64,000 nucleotides of DNA from Holophagales bacterium (GCA_016719485.1 JADJZB010000004.1:1-64000); one strand, 5' to 3'. Shown: positions 49,163-58,077, counted from the stretch's first letter. The notes: generated from the letters alone by a model not told the origin. Numbers and translations: made by a program.

Positions 49163-49716
49163 GCGTCCGCCTTTCTCATGTAGGGGACGGCGAGGGCTCC
49201 CGGTTCCCCCCGGGCGAATCCGAGGGCGAGGAGGGTGAAGTCGGCGTCCGCGCCCGTGAAGACGCCGGGGAGCTGGACGGCCCTTCCGTCGGCGCCCCGG
49301 CGGAGGCGCCCGAGCGCCTCGAGGTCCGGGTCGGTCACGAGGCCGAGGCCGCGAAGGACGGCGCCGAGGTCAGCGCCTGCCGGTTTCTCGAGGGCCTCGA
49401 AGAACGGCTTCCACTCCTCCGCCTGCTCGAGCCAGCGCTCCCACATCCCCTCGAACTCCTCCTCGATGGAGGCCGGGAGGTCCCAGAGGGTGACGCACTG
49501 GGGCGGCTCGAAGACTTCCCGGCAGCGGTGCCCGGCGACGGCGAAGACCGCCCGGGCCTGAGCGAAGCGGTGCGTCCGCGGAAAGCCGCGCCGGAGCGCC
49601 ATCGCCCCGAGCTTTCCGAGCTGCCCGTTCGTGTTCCACCAGCGGGCTCCGTCCATCTCGCCGAAGCGGGCGACGGCGAGTCGGAGCTTCAGAAGTCGTT
49701 CCATCCCAGCGTGCAT
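49159..49716 (-). CDS. brxE: BREX protein BrxE
   Basis: A 185-residue protein matching the BrxE family: RLAVARFGEMDGARWWNTNG near the N-terminus and LRRGFPRTHRFAQARAVF after it. BrxE is described mainly in type 6 BREX, upstream of brxA, as here, but the same operon ends with BrxL rather than the BrxD/BrxHI pair of type 6. ATG 49716 is preceded by GGAGTCCCTGA; ATG 49704 is also possible. First gene of the BREX operon. Role unknown. Confidence 0.75.
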   Translation of the reverse strand: MHAGMERLLKLRLAVARFGEMDGARWWNTNGQLGKLGAMALRRGFPRTHRFAQARAVFAVAGHRCREVFEPPQCVTLWDLPASIEEEFEGMWERWLEQAEEWKPFFEALEKPAGADLGAVLRGLGLVTDPDLEALGRLRRGADGRAVQLPGVFTGADADFTLLALGFARGEPGALAVPYMRKADA

Positions 49717-49885
49717 TCAGGGACTCCAGTTCCAGGGCTCGTGAACCGTTTGGAGGGCCTCTCCCGTGGCGTTACTGCGCGGGAACGGGAGGCGCCCAGG
49801 GCATGTTGCCACCGAATCGAGAAGTGACGCGAACTTCAGCCCATTCGGGCCATCTGCTGAGACCGGATCGCCGGCTTGACATCCC

Positions 49886-50325
49886 CTACCTGTCGGCCGC
49901 CGAGGCGGCCACGACGGAAGCCGGCGTCTCGAGTTCAGCGACCTCGTCCCCGACGGCCTCGTAGTCGAACCCGTAGACGTCGCTGTACCAGACCGGCCCG
50001 CACGCCATTCCGCCGTAGGTGATCTCGAGGGCCAGGAGCTTGTTCCCGTAGCCGATTCGCTCGAGGAACCCTCGCAGCCTCGACAGGTCGAGCTGCGAGG
50101 TCCGCCTCCCGCCGCCCGCTTCTGGAAGTCCGCGTAGCGGTATCCGAACTCTGCGGTCTCACCGATGAAGACGAATGCCAGGTGCCGGCAGGCGTCGACG
50201 TTCGCGATCGAGGCCTCCCCGACGATCCGGAGTGCGTAACCGCAGATCGGGCAGTGCGGCCGAGGCGTGGCGCAGCCAACTGGCAGCTCGACAGAGGCGT
50301 ACTGAGGCTTCGCGGCGGGCTTCAT
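49886..50325 (-). CDS. Zinc-knuckle hypothetical protein upstream of BREX (frameshifted)
   Basis: N-terminal CPICGY zinc knuckle with an upstream Cys/His context (VGCATPRPHCPICGYALRIV), then FVFIGETAEFGYRYADFQKR. After a one-base indel in the G-rich stretch near 50105 the frame continues SQLDLSRLRGFLERIGYGNK, ALEITYGGMACGPVWYSDVY, ending AASAADR at 49886. The other frame runs on to 49717 with a Ser/Arg-rich shadow. About 146 residues. It reads in the BREX direction, with a 169-nt gap before brxE. Family unknown. Confidence 0.5.
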
Positions 50326-50792
50326 GGTCGCCTTCTCCTCCTACGGGCTGCTTCATCCTTCGCGGGCCGGTCGGGCACGAAGCAGCTGCCAACCAGTAAG
50401 GATCAGCCGTTGAAGGGACAGATGATGTCCAGGCCCCGCGGATTCACGGGAGATTCTCCTGGCCTGGACCGCCGACGGGACCGCCGACGGCTCTTGACCG
50501 CCCTCGGGAATCGTGGAGCCATACCGGCCGAAGCCACACTCGCGGAGGCTCCATGTGCCGTCCACGGCTCGTCAAAGACCGATGGCCGGAGGCCGCCACT
50601 CGCCTGGGACCCGTCCTTTTCGCCACAGAGCCACCGAACTCGATTGCCCCCCGAGGGCCTATCCGAGACCACGCGCTGCTCGGCGCCGGTAGCGATGAAC
50701 GAAATGGATAGTGCCTGCCTGAACGGGTTAGTGCGCGTCACCAACCCTCTCAAGCATTCCTAGGCACGAAATCCAGCGCGTAGACTGGCTCT
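50326..50792. other. Intergenic region between BREX-side gene and right cassettes
   Basis: No convincing gene. It contains a tandem GACCGCCGACGG pair around 50467-50490. Just before the first rightward cassette gene, CCTAGGC (50759-50765) may be a degenerate R' end, but no attC partner or core is present. The divergent promoters of the flanking genes probably lie here; I cannot place them. Confidence 0.35.
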
Positions 50793-51573
50793 ATGCAGAA
50801 CCCCTCCAGGCTCAAAGACCTCCTCGAGCGCCTGAAGCTGCCCATCGAGCTCCTCGCATTGCTGGTAGGCGTCCTACTCGGCGCCACGTCTCTATGGCAG
50901 CAGCTTCGCCCGACACCGACGCTCGTGGCCGATATCCTGGAAACGCCCGCGCTCTTGCCCGCCGAACTCCTTGAGGACGCACGGGCCTTGCCGACCAAGG
51001 CCACCGAGACTCTCCTGAAGGACGAGGCCCTCCAGAAGCTCATTCCCTCGGCCCCGCTTCGAGAGGACCTTCGGCCGGTCATCACCACGGTACTCGGGCG
51101 CTATGCAGAGGGCATTCACTCTCCATGGCGCTTACAGGAGAAGCTCATCGTCTGCACAGTCCGGAATACAGGTTCGACCACCCCTGTCCGCGGTGCAGCT
51201 TTCATTCCCCAACTGGATAAACGGTCACGTTACTTTGCGGGGCGCAGATGGAACGACGACGGTTCAGACTACGAAGGGCCTCATCGATGTCGGCGAGCTG
51301 CGGCCCGGAGCTTCAATGGAGGTCTTTGCCTGGGGCATGGGCCTTCTCTCCTTGGATTCTGCTCGGCTTACTCACAAGGATGGGCTCGGTGCCATTCAAG
51401 TAGCCCGACCTGTTCCTCGCTTGGTATCCGAGAATGGCGGCGTCTTCATTTCGTACCGCCACGCCACGCTGTTCCTGCTCGCAGTAATCATCGTCGGCGC
51501 CGCTCTTCTTGCGCTCTCAAAGCGCCCTGTTCGTTCATCGGCCGCGTCGCCAACTGGGAAGGATGCCGGCTAA
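50793..51573 (+). CDS. Cassette membrane protein (frameshifted)
   Basis: About 260 residues with an N-terminal helix (IELLALLVGVLLGATSLW) and a C-terminal helix (LFLLAVIIVGAALLAL), between them a beta-rich outer domain (GHVTLRGADGTTTVQTTKGL). The frame shifts near 51192 at CCACCCCTG, one C too many: VRNTGSTT then LSAVQLSFPNWI. The stop TAA at 51571-51573 lies inside the attC R'' site. Both ends in the membrane with an exposed domain; function unknown. Confidence 0.55.
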
Positions 51574-51624
51574 CCCGACACGCAGCGGACTACGCTGCGC
51601 TCGCCGCTGATGCTGCGGTTAGAC
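51568..51624 (+). repeat. attC recombination site
   Basis: R'' GGCTAAC (51568-51574), core CGCTGCGCTCGCCGCTGATG, R' GTTAGAC (51618-51624). The upstream cassette gene stops inside R''; the next gene starts 20 nt after R'. Confidence 0.82.
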
Positions 51625-51643
51625 CCCGGAGGGCACATCCACG

Positions 51644-52476
51644 ATGAGTAACAACATCAACCCGAACGCTGTCGCCAACGCCAGCGGTTACCCGCTCGAG
51701 GCCGCTCTCGCCGCGATCGCCAAGAAGTGGGAAGGAGTAACCCTTTGGCATCTCTTGGCGCGCGAGCATCCGTGGGACCATCCGGTGAGGGGTGACAAGC
51801 GCTTCATCGATATCGTTCTCGGCGGTCAAAAGAACGACGAGATAACTCACGCACTCTACCGTTCGCGTCTAGTAATCGAATGCAAGCGCGTCGAGGGGCA
51901 CTGGGTATTTCCCGTCCGCCAGAACGACGCTGCCAAGAGCAATCAGGTTCGGGTCCTCTGCGCACAACCGGGTTCAGCCGCGGGCACTTCCTGGCGGAAG
52001 GTCTCATGCGGCCCACCCTCGTATCACTCCGAGTTCTGCGCGATGAGCGTAAAGAAGGGTGGCCCGATAGCCTCGATCGAAGAACAATCGAGGGATGGGG
52101 TTCAGAGCTGATACAGTCAGGCCTCGCCTTGGCTGCTCAGGAGTCCGAGTCGCTGGGTGCCAACGCATCAGGCATCGAACTCATTTCCTACATCCCGATG
52201 ATTGTCACAACGGCGCCCCTGACCGTCCTCTTCTTCGACCCCGAACGCGTTGACCTGTCGTCGGGGCACGTCGCTTCTCCCCAGACAGCCGAACCCGAAT
52301 CCGTAGGTTGGGTGCGCTTCACGAAGAACCTCGGCTTCGAACCGCTCGGCACCGAGCCGCTCTCGCCACGGCCCGATCACCTTCTCGCGCGTCAGGGGGT
52401 CTGGGTCGTCCACGCCACTGCATTTCTCGCGTTCTTGAAGGCCGCCCTATCTTTCCGCGTTTCCGACGATGCCTAA
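51644..52476 (+). CDS. PD-(D/E)XK-like nuclease-type cassette protein (frameshifted)
   Basis: MSNNINPNAVANASGYPLEA at ATG 51644. A possible nuclease core is KRFIDIVLGG then SRLVIECKRVEG (D, then ExK). The frame changes near 51950, after which LRTTGFSRGHFLAEGLMRPT, GIELISYIPMIVTTAPLTVL and a C-terminal helical part (FLAFLKAALSF) end at TAA 52474-52476 inside attC. About 277 residues in all. Resembles the restriction-endonuclease-like proteins common in integron cassettes. Confidence 0.5.
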
Positions 52477-52534
52477 CCGCCGGCATGCAGCGGTCTCGCT
52501 GCGCTCGCCGCTGATGTGATGCCGGACGTTAGGC
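52471..52534 (+). repeat. attC recombination site
   Basis: R'' GCCTAAC (52471-52477) and R' GTTAGGC (52528-52534) are a perfect inverted pair; the core CGCTGCGCTCGCCGCTGATG lies between. At 64 bp it is longer than the other three because of extra stem sequence (CGCCGGCAT and ATGCCGG). Confidence 0.85.
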
Positions 52535-52549
52535 ACCGTCTGCCCAGCC

Positions 52550-53431
52550 TTGCCCGAAATCCGCTACGGTAACTACGTGTTTAGACCGAAGCCAGGAGAT
52601 CCCCCTCCCGAATACCTCGCTGCCCTCCGCGAGAGCATCGCTCGTGATCCTGATGGCCTGGAAGCCAAGGACTTCCGCTGGAGCCTCCGCGATGGGTTCT
52701 CCGAGGACGACGCGCTTCTGACTGTGGCGCGGTCGCGGCTCGGTCTCTGCGAGCCCGGTACCCTTGTCGTCCTCAGGCAGAATCCTTCGCTCTATCTCCT
52801 TGCAGACGCTCGAACCCTGGCGGCTCTCGCCAAGCTCGCAGCACGCGAAGGCGACTCGTGGCTGGAAGCCTCGCACACCCGGGCATCGATCCTATTAACC
52901 GTTGCGGCCCTCGAGGGCTTCATCAACGCCGTTTACGAGAATTCCGACACTCCTCACCTCGACACCAAGCTCCGAATGCACCCGCGGGAGAAATGGCTGC
53001 GAGCTCCCCATGCGGTGCTGCCCTACGGAGGTCGCCTCTGGGACGGCGAACGGTTGCTGTATAGCCCAGGCGACCCGATCGAGTCCTTCGTCGAAAGCGA
53101 GGAACCATTCAAGTCCTTCAGTGAGCTCTGGACGCTCCGGAACGATATGGTTCACCCGAGGAGCATTGAAAGGGCCCACGCCTGCGACAACATCCCTCCC
53201 CTAGACGAGATCGGTGAACGCTATGCGCACACCGACATTCCAAAGGAGTTTCGCTTCTGGCGTCATCAGGATGCTCGCCGCGTTCACCGAATCGCTTGGG
53301 CGATGATCCGGAGCTTGAACACCTTCCTGAAGAACCAGCTCTCCACTGGACTAGGGGGCGCCCATTCGATCGAGTACAGCATTGGCCACGGAACGAATCG
53401 AACAGGAGCGGCGGACTCGATCGAGTCTTGA
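52550..53431 (+). CDS. Cassette protein, HEPN/abortive-infection-like helical, unknown
   Basis: A 293-residue protein starting at TTG 52550, 15 nt after attC R'. The C-terminal half is helical with ILLTVAALEGFINAVYENSD, SFSELWTLRNDMVHPRS and RRVHRIAWAMIRSLNTFL. The RNDMVHPRS segment resembles the R-x4-6-H motif of HEPN nucleases, often found in toxin and abortive-infection proteins, though the spacing is not diagnostic. There is no attC after it; a hairpin follows at 53489. Confidence 0.55.
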   Translation: MPEIRYGNYVFRPKPGDPPPEYLAALRESIARDPDGLEAKDFRWSLRDGFSEDDALLTVARSRLGLCEPGTLVVLRQNPSLYLLADARTLAALAKLAAREGDSWLEASHTRASILLTVAALEGFINAVYENSDTPHLDTKLRMHPREKWLRAPHAVLPYGGRLWDGERLLYSPGDPIESFVESEEPFKSFSELWTLRNDMVHPRSIERAHACDNIPPLDEIGERYAHTDIPKEFRFWRHQDARRVHRIAWAMIRSLNTFLKNQLSTGLGGAHSIEYSIGHGTNRTGAADSIES

Positions 53432-53488
53432 CCTGGAACGACACTTGAAGGTGAAGACACCGCGTCCAGTCCTTCGGGCGACGAGAAA

Positions 53489-53514
53489 GCACCCCATCGG
53501 ATCAGATGGGGTGC
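53489..53514. terminator. Perfect hairpin between convergent genes
   Basis: GCACCCCATC, loop GGATCA, GATGGGGTGC: a 10-bp perfect stem. It lies between the last rightward cassette gene and the leftward gene ending at 53534, a good place for a two-way terminator. There is no T tract on either side. Confidence 0.65.
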
Positions 53515-53533
53515 GGGCGTTGCATGCCTCTTC

Positions 53534-53767
53534 TCAGAAAAGGTGGATGAGGAGCGGGAGAACGGTATCTGGGTCGAGAGGCTGAGCGTCCCCTTCTCCC
53601 GGTGGGAGAGGAATGCCTGCCTCGAAGAAGTCGTCGAGGATCCGGTTCACGAGCGCGGTCATCGGGAGCTTCCTTCCGGTTCGCGCGTGGTGCGTGACCT
53701 TGAGCTGGTAGAGGCGCCGGACGTTCCGGTCCTCGATGAACGGCTGGTAGAGACCGAGGCGTGCCAC
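53534..53767 (-). CDS. Small RHH-like protein
   Basis: About 77 residues from GTG 53767: VARLGLYQPFIEDRNVRRLY, then LKVTHHARTGRKLPMTALVN and RILDDFF. The beta strand followed by two helices recalls a ribbon-helix-helix DNA-binding domain. The frame is open farther upstream but only as a shadow of the gene at 53776-54072; GAAGGCG before GTG supports this start. Last of a leftward set of tightly spaced small genes. Confidence 0.5.
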   Translation of the reverse strand: MARLGLYQPFIEDRNVRRLYQLKVTHHARTGRKLPMTALVNRILDDFFEAGIPLPPGEGDAQPLDPDTVLPLLIHLF

Positions 53768-53775
53768 GGGCGCCT

Positions 53776-54072
53776 TCAGAACGTCTCGTCGATGCCGTGG
53801 TCTTCGTCGCTCTCGCCGTAGAGCGTCGGGACCGCCGTGTGGCAGTGGAAGCACTCGATGGGCGGCCCCTCGTAGAGGAGCTCGTAGTCGACCACGAACC
53901 AGGCCCGCTCGTCGGTGGAGAACGGGTCGAGGAAGGCCGAGACGGCGTTCATGCACGAGGCGCAGCGCATCTCTCCGTCGACGGTGATGTAGAGGACCGG
54001 GACCATGTCGGCGGGGATGACGGAGCGGAAGCGGCCGTCTGGCTCGAGGAAGGACTCCGGGAAGACGAGCAT
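53776..54072 (-). CDS. Small zinc-binding protein
   Basis: A 98-residue protein with CASC and CFHC (residues about 37-40 and 74-77), a likely zinc site, in a beta-rich context (VLYITVDGEMRCASC). The ATG at 54072 overlaps the previous stop (TGATG). Part of a coupled string of small genes. Role unknown. Confidence 0.55.
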   Translation of the reverse strand: MLVFPESFLEPDGRFRSVIPADMVPVLYITVDGEMRCASCMNAVSAFLDPFSTDERAWFVVDYELLYEGPPIECFHCHTAVPTLYGESDEDHGIDETF

Positions 54073-54320
54073 CAGTTCACCTCCCTCCAGTGGACGCGAG
54101 CATCGAGGAGCGGGGACCAGTCGCCGTGGCGCATCGTCGCGACGTCGATGACCGAGGCGATCGTGAGGACACCGCTCGAGGTGACGACGAACTCGATCGA
54201 GATGTCCCGCCCGCAGTTGAGGCAGGGGGTGAGCAGGCTCCCGTCAGGCGGGAACCGGCCCTGCTCCCCCCAGTACCTCCCGCAGGCAGGGCAGCGGATG
54301 AAGAACCACGGGGTCGCCAT
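54072..54320 (-). CDS. Small zinc-ribbon protein
   Basis: An 82-residue protein: MATPWFFIRCPACGRYWGEQ and LTPCLNCGRDISIEF provide two CxxC knuckles of one zinc ribbon. ATG 54320 overlaps the stop of the gene before it. The open frame extends upstream to 54455 only as an Arg-rich shadow. Confidence 0.55.
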   Translation of the reverse strand: MATPWFFIRCPACGRYWGEQGRFPPDGSLLTPCLNCGRDISIEFVVTSSGVLTIASVIDVATMRHGDWSPLLDARVHWREVN

Positions 54321-54559
54321 CAGTAGCCCTCGTCGGCGCGCATGTAGTCGGCAGCGGTGATGCAGGCGTCGGCGAACTCGCTGTCGGGATCGTCGTCCGC
54401 TGAGACGAGGCCTTCGGTGACGTCCTCGACTCCGGCGTAAAGGTCGCGGGCACATGCCGGGCAGAGAAGCACCTCCTGCTCGGTCTCGGGGTCGTCGTAG
54501 GTTCGGATGCCGCCCGTGGCGCCGCAGTCCTCGCAGTGGGTCGAGGTCGCTTCACTCAT
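54320..54559 (-). CDS. Small zinc-ribbon acidic protein
   Basis: A 79-residue acidic protein with two CxxC pairs (CEDC, CPAC). MSEATSTHCEDCGATGGIRT starts at ATG 54559, with GGAGAGCG upstream. It belongs to the coupled set of four small genes reading leftward after the ArdC-like gene. Confidence 0.6.
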   Translation of the reverse strand: MSEATSTHCEDCGATGGIRTYDDPETEQEVLLCPACARDLYAGVEDVTEGLVSADDDPDSEFADACITAADYMRADEGY

Positions 54560-54570
54560 AGCGCTCTCCC

Positions 54571-54855
54571 CTACTGGCACGAGGGGGTGACGAAGAGGAC
54601 GAAGGGGCGTTCGGCGTACGTGACCGTGGCGAACGGGCCGTAGGCCCCGCAGGCGAGGTGGTGAAGCCGGACCATGGCGTCGAGGTCCTTCGAGACGGCG
54701 TGCTGGACACCGTGGCGGCCGACTCGGACCGAGACGAGGTCGAGGAAGTGCTGGACGCCGTCGATGTCGATCGGCGCACGGAACCAGGCATCGGGTCTGA
54801 CTCCCAGGTGGGCGCCGGCCGGCGAGAGCGGGACGGAGGAGAGGTCGAGTCTCAT
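54571..54855 (-). CDS. Small hypothetical protein
   Basis: A 94-residue protein (MRLDLSSVPLSPAGAHLGVR onward) with alternating beta segments (HFLDLVSVRVGRHGVQHAVS, FATVTYAERPFVLFVTP). ATG 54855 overlaps the stop of the ArdC-like gene after correction of its frameshift. No family recognised. Confidence 0.55.
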   Translation of the reverse strand: MRLDLSSVPLSPAGAHLGVRPDAWFRAPIDIDGVQHFLDLVSVRVGRHGVQHAVSKDLDAMVRLHHLACGAYGPFATVTYAERPFVLFVTPSCQ

Positions 54856-55677
54856 GCGGCACCTCGCTCCGCGGCGCCGGGTACGGCTTCGCTTCGACCG
54901 GCACGGAGGATCGTGTCGGCGGCCTTGAAGATCCGCTGGGCGGAGTGCCCGGGGGGGGTTGCCCGCGCCGTACCACGACTGGATGTAGCCGCGGGCGTAC
55001 TCGGCGCCCGGGAGGTGGAGCGCCTCGAGACAGAGGAGGGCGACCGCCTCGGCCTCCGCTTCCGTGAGCGTCTTCGGGAGGTCCGGCCGGTCGTCGCCGC
55101 GCTCGGCGGTGTGGTTGAGGAGGACGTGGCCGAGCTCGTGGAAGAGGGTCTTGGCCGGGAGCGCGGCGATGGGGCTCACCGCGACGGAGCGCCCGTGGGC
55201 GAAGCCCTGGACGTTGCCGTCGGGCAGGTCGAAGGCGATGCGCTGGACCGCGAGGGCCTCGAGGGCGCGCGCCTCGTCCCACGACGGGATCTCGACGGCG
55301 TTCGTGAGGGGCTCTCCGTCGGTCTGGGCCAGGACGAACCACCGCGGTTTCCAGACGAAGATCGTCTTCAACCGCGGAGCGTCGCCCTCGGGCACGGGCC
55401 GGCGGCTCCGCTCGTCGTCCTTCACCCGGACGCTCACCGGCATGCACAGGACGATGGCCTTCTCGCCGGCCCGCACGCGCCGCTTGAGCTCGTTCCACCG
55501 CTGGAGGGTGGCGATCGGCCCAGGGGCGAGCCGGCGTTCGCGGCACTGGAACATGGCCGCGAGCTGGTTACCGAGGCTGTAGCCGTGAAAGAGGCTGTAC
55601 GCCTCGAGGATCTGGCCGGGGCGGGAGACCGCGTCAGCGAGGAGCTCCGCCCAGCGAATCGAGACGGGTGGAGACAT
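54852..55677 (-). CDS. ArdC-like antirestriction/metallopeptidase protein (frameshifted)
   Basis: N-terminal part resembles the ssDNA-binding domain of ArdC (SLGNQLAAMFQCRER, LKRRVRAGEKAIVLCMPVSV), followed by a zinc metallopeptidase site HELGH in TLFHELGHVLLNH and a third ligand region EAEAEAVALL. ArdC proteins on conjugative elements protect incoming DNA from host restriction. The frame breaks in a run of eight C (minus strand) near 54950: YGAGNPP then GHSAQRIFKAADTIL, ending ERGAA with TGA at 54852. About 275 residues, typical for a short ArdC form. Confidence 0.75.
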
Positions 55678-55766
55678 CAGGGACCTCCTTGCGTGTCAGG
55701 TCCCGGACGCCCTCGCGCCCGGGACGGTGTTTCGTCCGGGGCACGGCGTCGAGATAGCGGGCAAGT

Positions 55767-56402
55767 TCAGTGCTTGAGGTAGACCACCGGTTTCAGGGGT
55801 TCGGCCCAGCAGCGGCGGCAGTCGCCACACGCCGGTGGGCTCCTGAGGTACTTCGGGCAGGTGGAGCGCGCGGGGTCGGTCGTGACGGAGCTCCCCGCGT
55901 GCAGACCGGGGATCACGGGCGGGTCTCCGTCGATCAGGAGCGCGCTCGGGCGGACGGTGACGTTCGGCAGGAAAGCGAGACGGCGGAGGGAGGCGAGGAG
56001 CGGATCGTCGTCGGGGCGGACCTGGCCGTGGATCGCCCAGCTTCTCGTCGGCGCCCAGAACGAGACCTCGGGAAGGGCGAGGGCGATCTCGTACCAGGCG
56101 TCGACGTAGGGTGGGCTGAAGAAGTCGCCGGAATCGTGGAGGCGGAAGTGGCGTTCGTCTCGACGGGAGATGAGCTCCGTGACGACCGGGGCGAAGCGTC
56201 CGGAGGTGAGGGCGTGAACAGTCCAGGCGAGCCGCCTGTCCTGGGCGAGCTTCACGGTTCGCCACCTGTAGCGCTTCCGTTCATCGGCGTAGCAAGCGCT
56301 ACAAACCGACGTCGGCGTGAGAACGACCCCGGGGCAGGTGCGCTTGGCCGGGAGGCTGAAGGAGCTCCCCGGCATCGCGTCGGTACGCGTGAGCAGGCAC
56401 AT
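55767..56402 (-). CDS. Gp88/Gp37-like mobile-element protein
   Basis: A 211-residue protein with a strong Shine-Dalgarno (GAGGAGG) before ATG 56402. Conserved blocks: SFSLPAKRTCPG, CSACYADERKRYRWRTVKLA, HFRLHDSGDFFSP and VSFWAPTRSW, with a late CPKYLR...CGDCRRCW cluster. This arrangement is that of the phage/plasmid Gp88 (and related Gp37/Gp68) proteins, whose function is not settled. The Cys set suggests a metal or Fe-S centre. Confidence 0.65.
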   Translation of the reverse strand: MCLLTRTDAMPGSSFSLPAKRTCPGVVLTPTSVCSACYADERKRYRWRTVKLAQDRRLAWTVHALTSGRFAPVVTELISRRDERHFRLHDSGDFFSPPYVDAWYEIALALPEVSFWAPTRSWAIHGQVRPDDDPLLASLRRLAFLPNVTVRPSALLIDGDPPVIPGLHAGSSVTTDPARSTCPKYLRSPPACGDCRRCWAEPLKPVVYLKH

Positions 56403-56679
56403 TAGGACCTCCTCGATGGATTCCCGGGCGCCTCGGCGCCCTCGGGCGGCCGACGTCTCGACCGAAGGTCCCAAGCAAAGGAGCGGACCTATTCGGGTGC
56501 AGAGACGCCAGCCGCCAGAGAGCTCAGAGGGCCGGGGAGCACCCGCCGGCCGAGTAGGTCCCGGAAGCCGGGAGACCTGCGGGTGCCGAACCGAGTTGGG
56601 AAGGAGCTGCGGCCGTGCCGACGCCAGAAAGAGACCACACCGGAAGCGAAAACGTGAGAGCCGATCCCGGGGACGTGCG

Positions 56680-57861
56680 TCAGCCGCACGGCCGGCGGCC
56701 GTCGACCTCGAGGAGGCGTGACGGGTCGCGCTGTGCGGAACACGCACAGGGCTCCCCTCGCCCGGACGGTGGACACGGCAGGGTGTGGCACAGAGCCGGC
56801 TCCTGGAGCTCGACAGCGGGCCGGGATGCCGGCAGGAAGGGGTCTTCCGCTCGGCACCAGACGGCGCCTCCCGGCCATGCGTTCGCCCAGCCGGCCAGGG
56901 AGAGGACCGCCTCCCGGGCCGCGCCGGCCTCGCGGAGGAGTCGGGAGAGAAGCCCGAGTCGCTCGAGAGGATGGCGGTGGAGACGGGCGTTTTCGACTGT
57001 CACGGCGAGGCGAAACGTCGGGAAGCCGAGGAGGCGCTGGCAGAGCTCCGGGCGGACGGCCAGCTCTGCGTAGCGCGCGGCCTTTGCCCGGGCGAAGTGC
57101 GCGGGCGACTCCATACCCCGGTCGTGTTCGAGAAAGACGAGCTCGGGGCCGGAGGCTCCTGGGAGAACGAGGACTCCGTCGGGCTGCGGCAGCTGGGCCG
57201 GCGCGCCCCCCTGGGGGAGCGGCCGATCCCAGGCGGAGTACCAGAAAGCACCGTGCGCCGCGGCGAGGCGGACGAGGAGGGTGGCGGTCTCCCGCTGGTG
57301 ACGGAGGAAGGCTGGTGCAATCCGCGGAGCGAGCTCGAGGGGGCGCGTCCGCGCCGACGGCAGCATCGTGGCGACGAGCTGCTGAAAGGGAGTTCCCTCC
57401 GCGGCGCCGAGGACGAGACCGAGACCGGCGGTCCGGCCGGCTGCGGTCGCGTAGATCCAAGTGGGGTTCCCTCCCCTCTCCGTCGGCTCCGACCAGGTCT
57501 GGAGCCACCCGCGATCGACCATCCGATTGACGAACCGCCCGACGACCTGCCGCGAGACGTCTTTGAACAGGGCGTCGTGGACGAGGACAAGAGGGACGAG
57601 TCGGAGGCGAGTGATGAGCTCGAGAACAGCGTGCTCTCGAAGGGACACCGGAAGGGGTCGGTCCTGGCCGGCGACACCGGAGGCGCTCTCTCGAGGGGTG
57701 GTGCGGACCCTGCTGCGCGTAGGGGCACCGGTCTCGGCGGCACGCGTGGCTTCTGGCTGCGGTTCGCTCGCGGCCTCTTGCGCGCGATCACGCCGCTCCG
57801 GCGCGCGTCCGGCGCGTGACGTCTCCTCCGCGCTGCTGGGCGAGCTCGATGACGGGGCCAT
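56680..57861 (-). CDS. Replication-relaxation family protein
   Basis: A 393-residue protein with winged helix (LREHAVLELITRLRLVPLVL, then GRFVNRMVDRGWLQTW) and the block PDGVLVLPGASG...LVFLEHDRGMES, as in the replication-relaxation family. The N-terminal ~60 residues are Ser/Arg-rich and disordered. ATG 57861 is chosen; the frame stays open to 58230 without features. It is a second member, only distantly similar to that at 21872-22798, and reads away from the HTH gene. Confidence 0.7.
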   Translation of the reverse strand: MAPSSSSPSSAEETSRAGRAPERRDRAQEAASEPQPEATRAAETGAPTRSRVRTTPRESASGVAGQDRPLPVSLREHAVLELITRLRLVPLVLVHDALFKDVSRQVVGRFVNRMVDRGWLQTWSEPTERGGNPTWIYATAAGRTAGLGLVLGAAEGTPFQQLVATMLPSARTRPLELAPRIAPAFLRHQRETATLLVRLAAAHGAFWYSAWDRPLPQGGAPAQLPQPDGVLVLPGASGPELVFLEHDRGMESPAHFARAKAARYAELAVRPELCQRLLGFPTFRLAVTVENARLHRHPLERLGLLSRLLREAGAAREAVLSLAGWANAWPGGAVWCRAEDPFLPASRPAVELQEPALCHTLPCPPSGRGEPCACSAQRDPSRLLEVDGRRPCG

Positions 57862-58077
57862 AGTCTTGACAGGTGGGCAAGAGAAGAGTACTGCGTGAAT
57901 TGCCTCGTTACGAGGTGTCCCCCCACTACCTGTGCAGACCGCGCACGCGGACGGGGCTTGTCTTTGCGTCCCCCGTCCGCCGTCGTGTGCGCCAATCGCA
58001 CATCTCTCCCGTACGCCCTCCCGTGGCCGCCCCATTTCGGCCACCATGCAGGCGTCTCTCCTCCTCTCCCCCCGCCA

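Noticed and set aside
50690..50770. Possible fifth attC before the first rightward cassette
   Set aside because: Only CCTAGGC resembles an R' end; no core and no R'' partner.
57862..57900. Promoter with TTGACA upstream of the HTH gene
   Set aside because: TTGACA is present near 57867 but no acceptable -10 box lies at 16-18 nt spacing.
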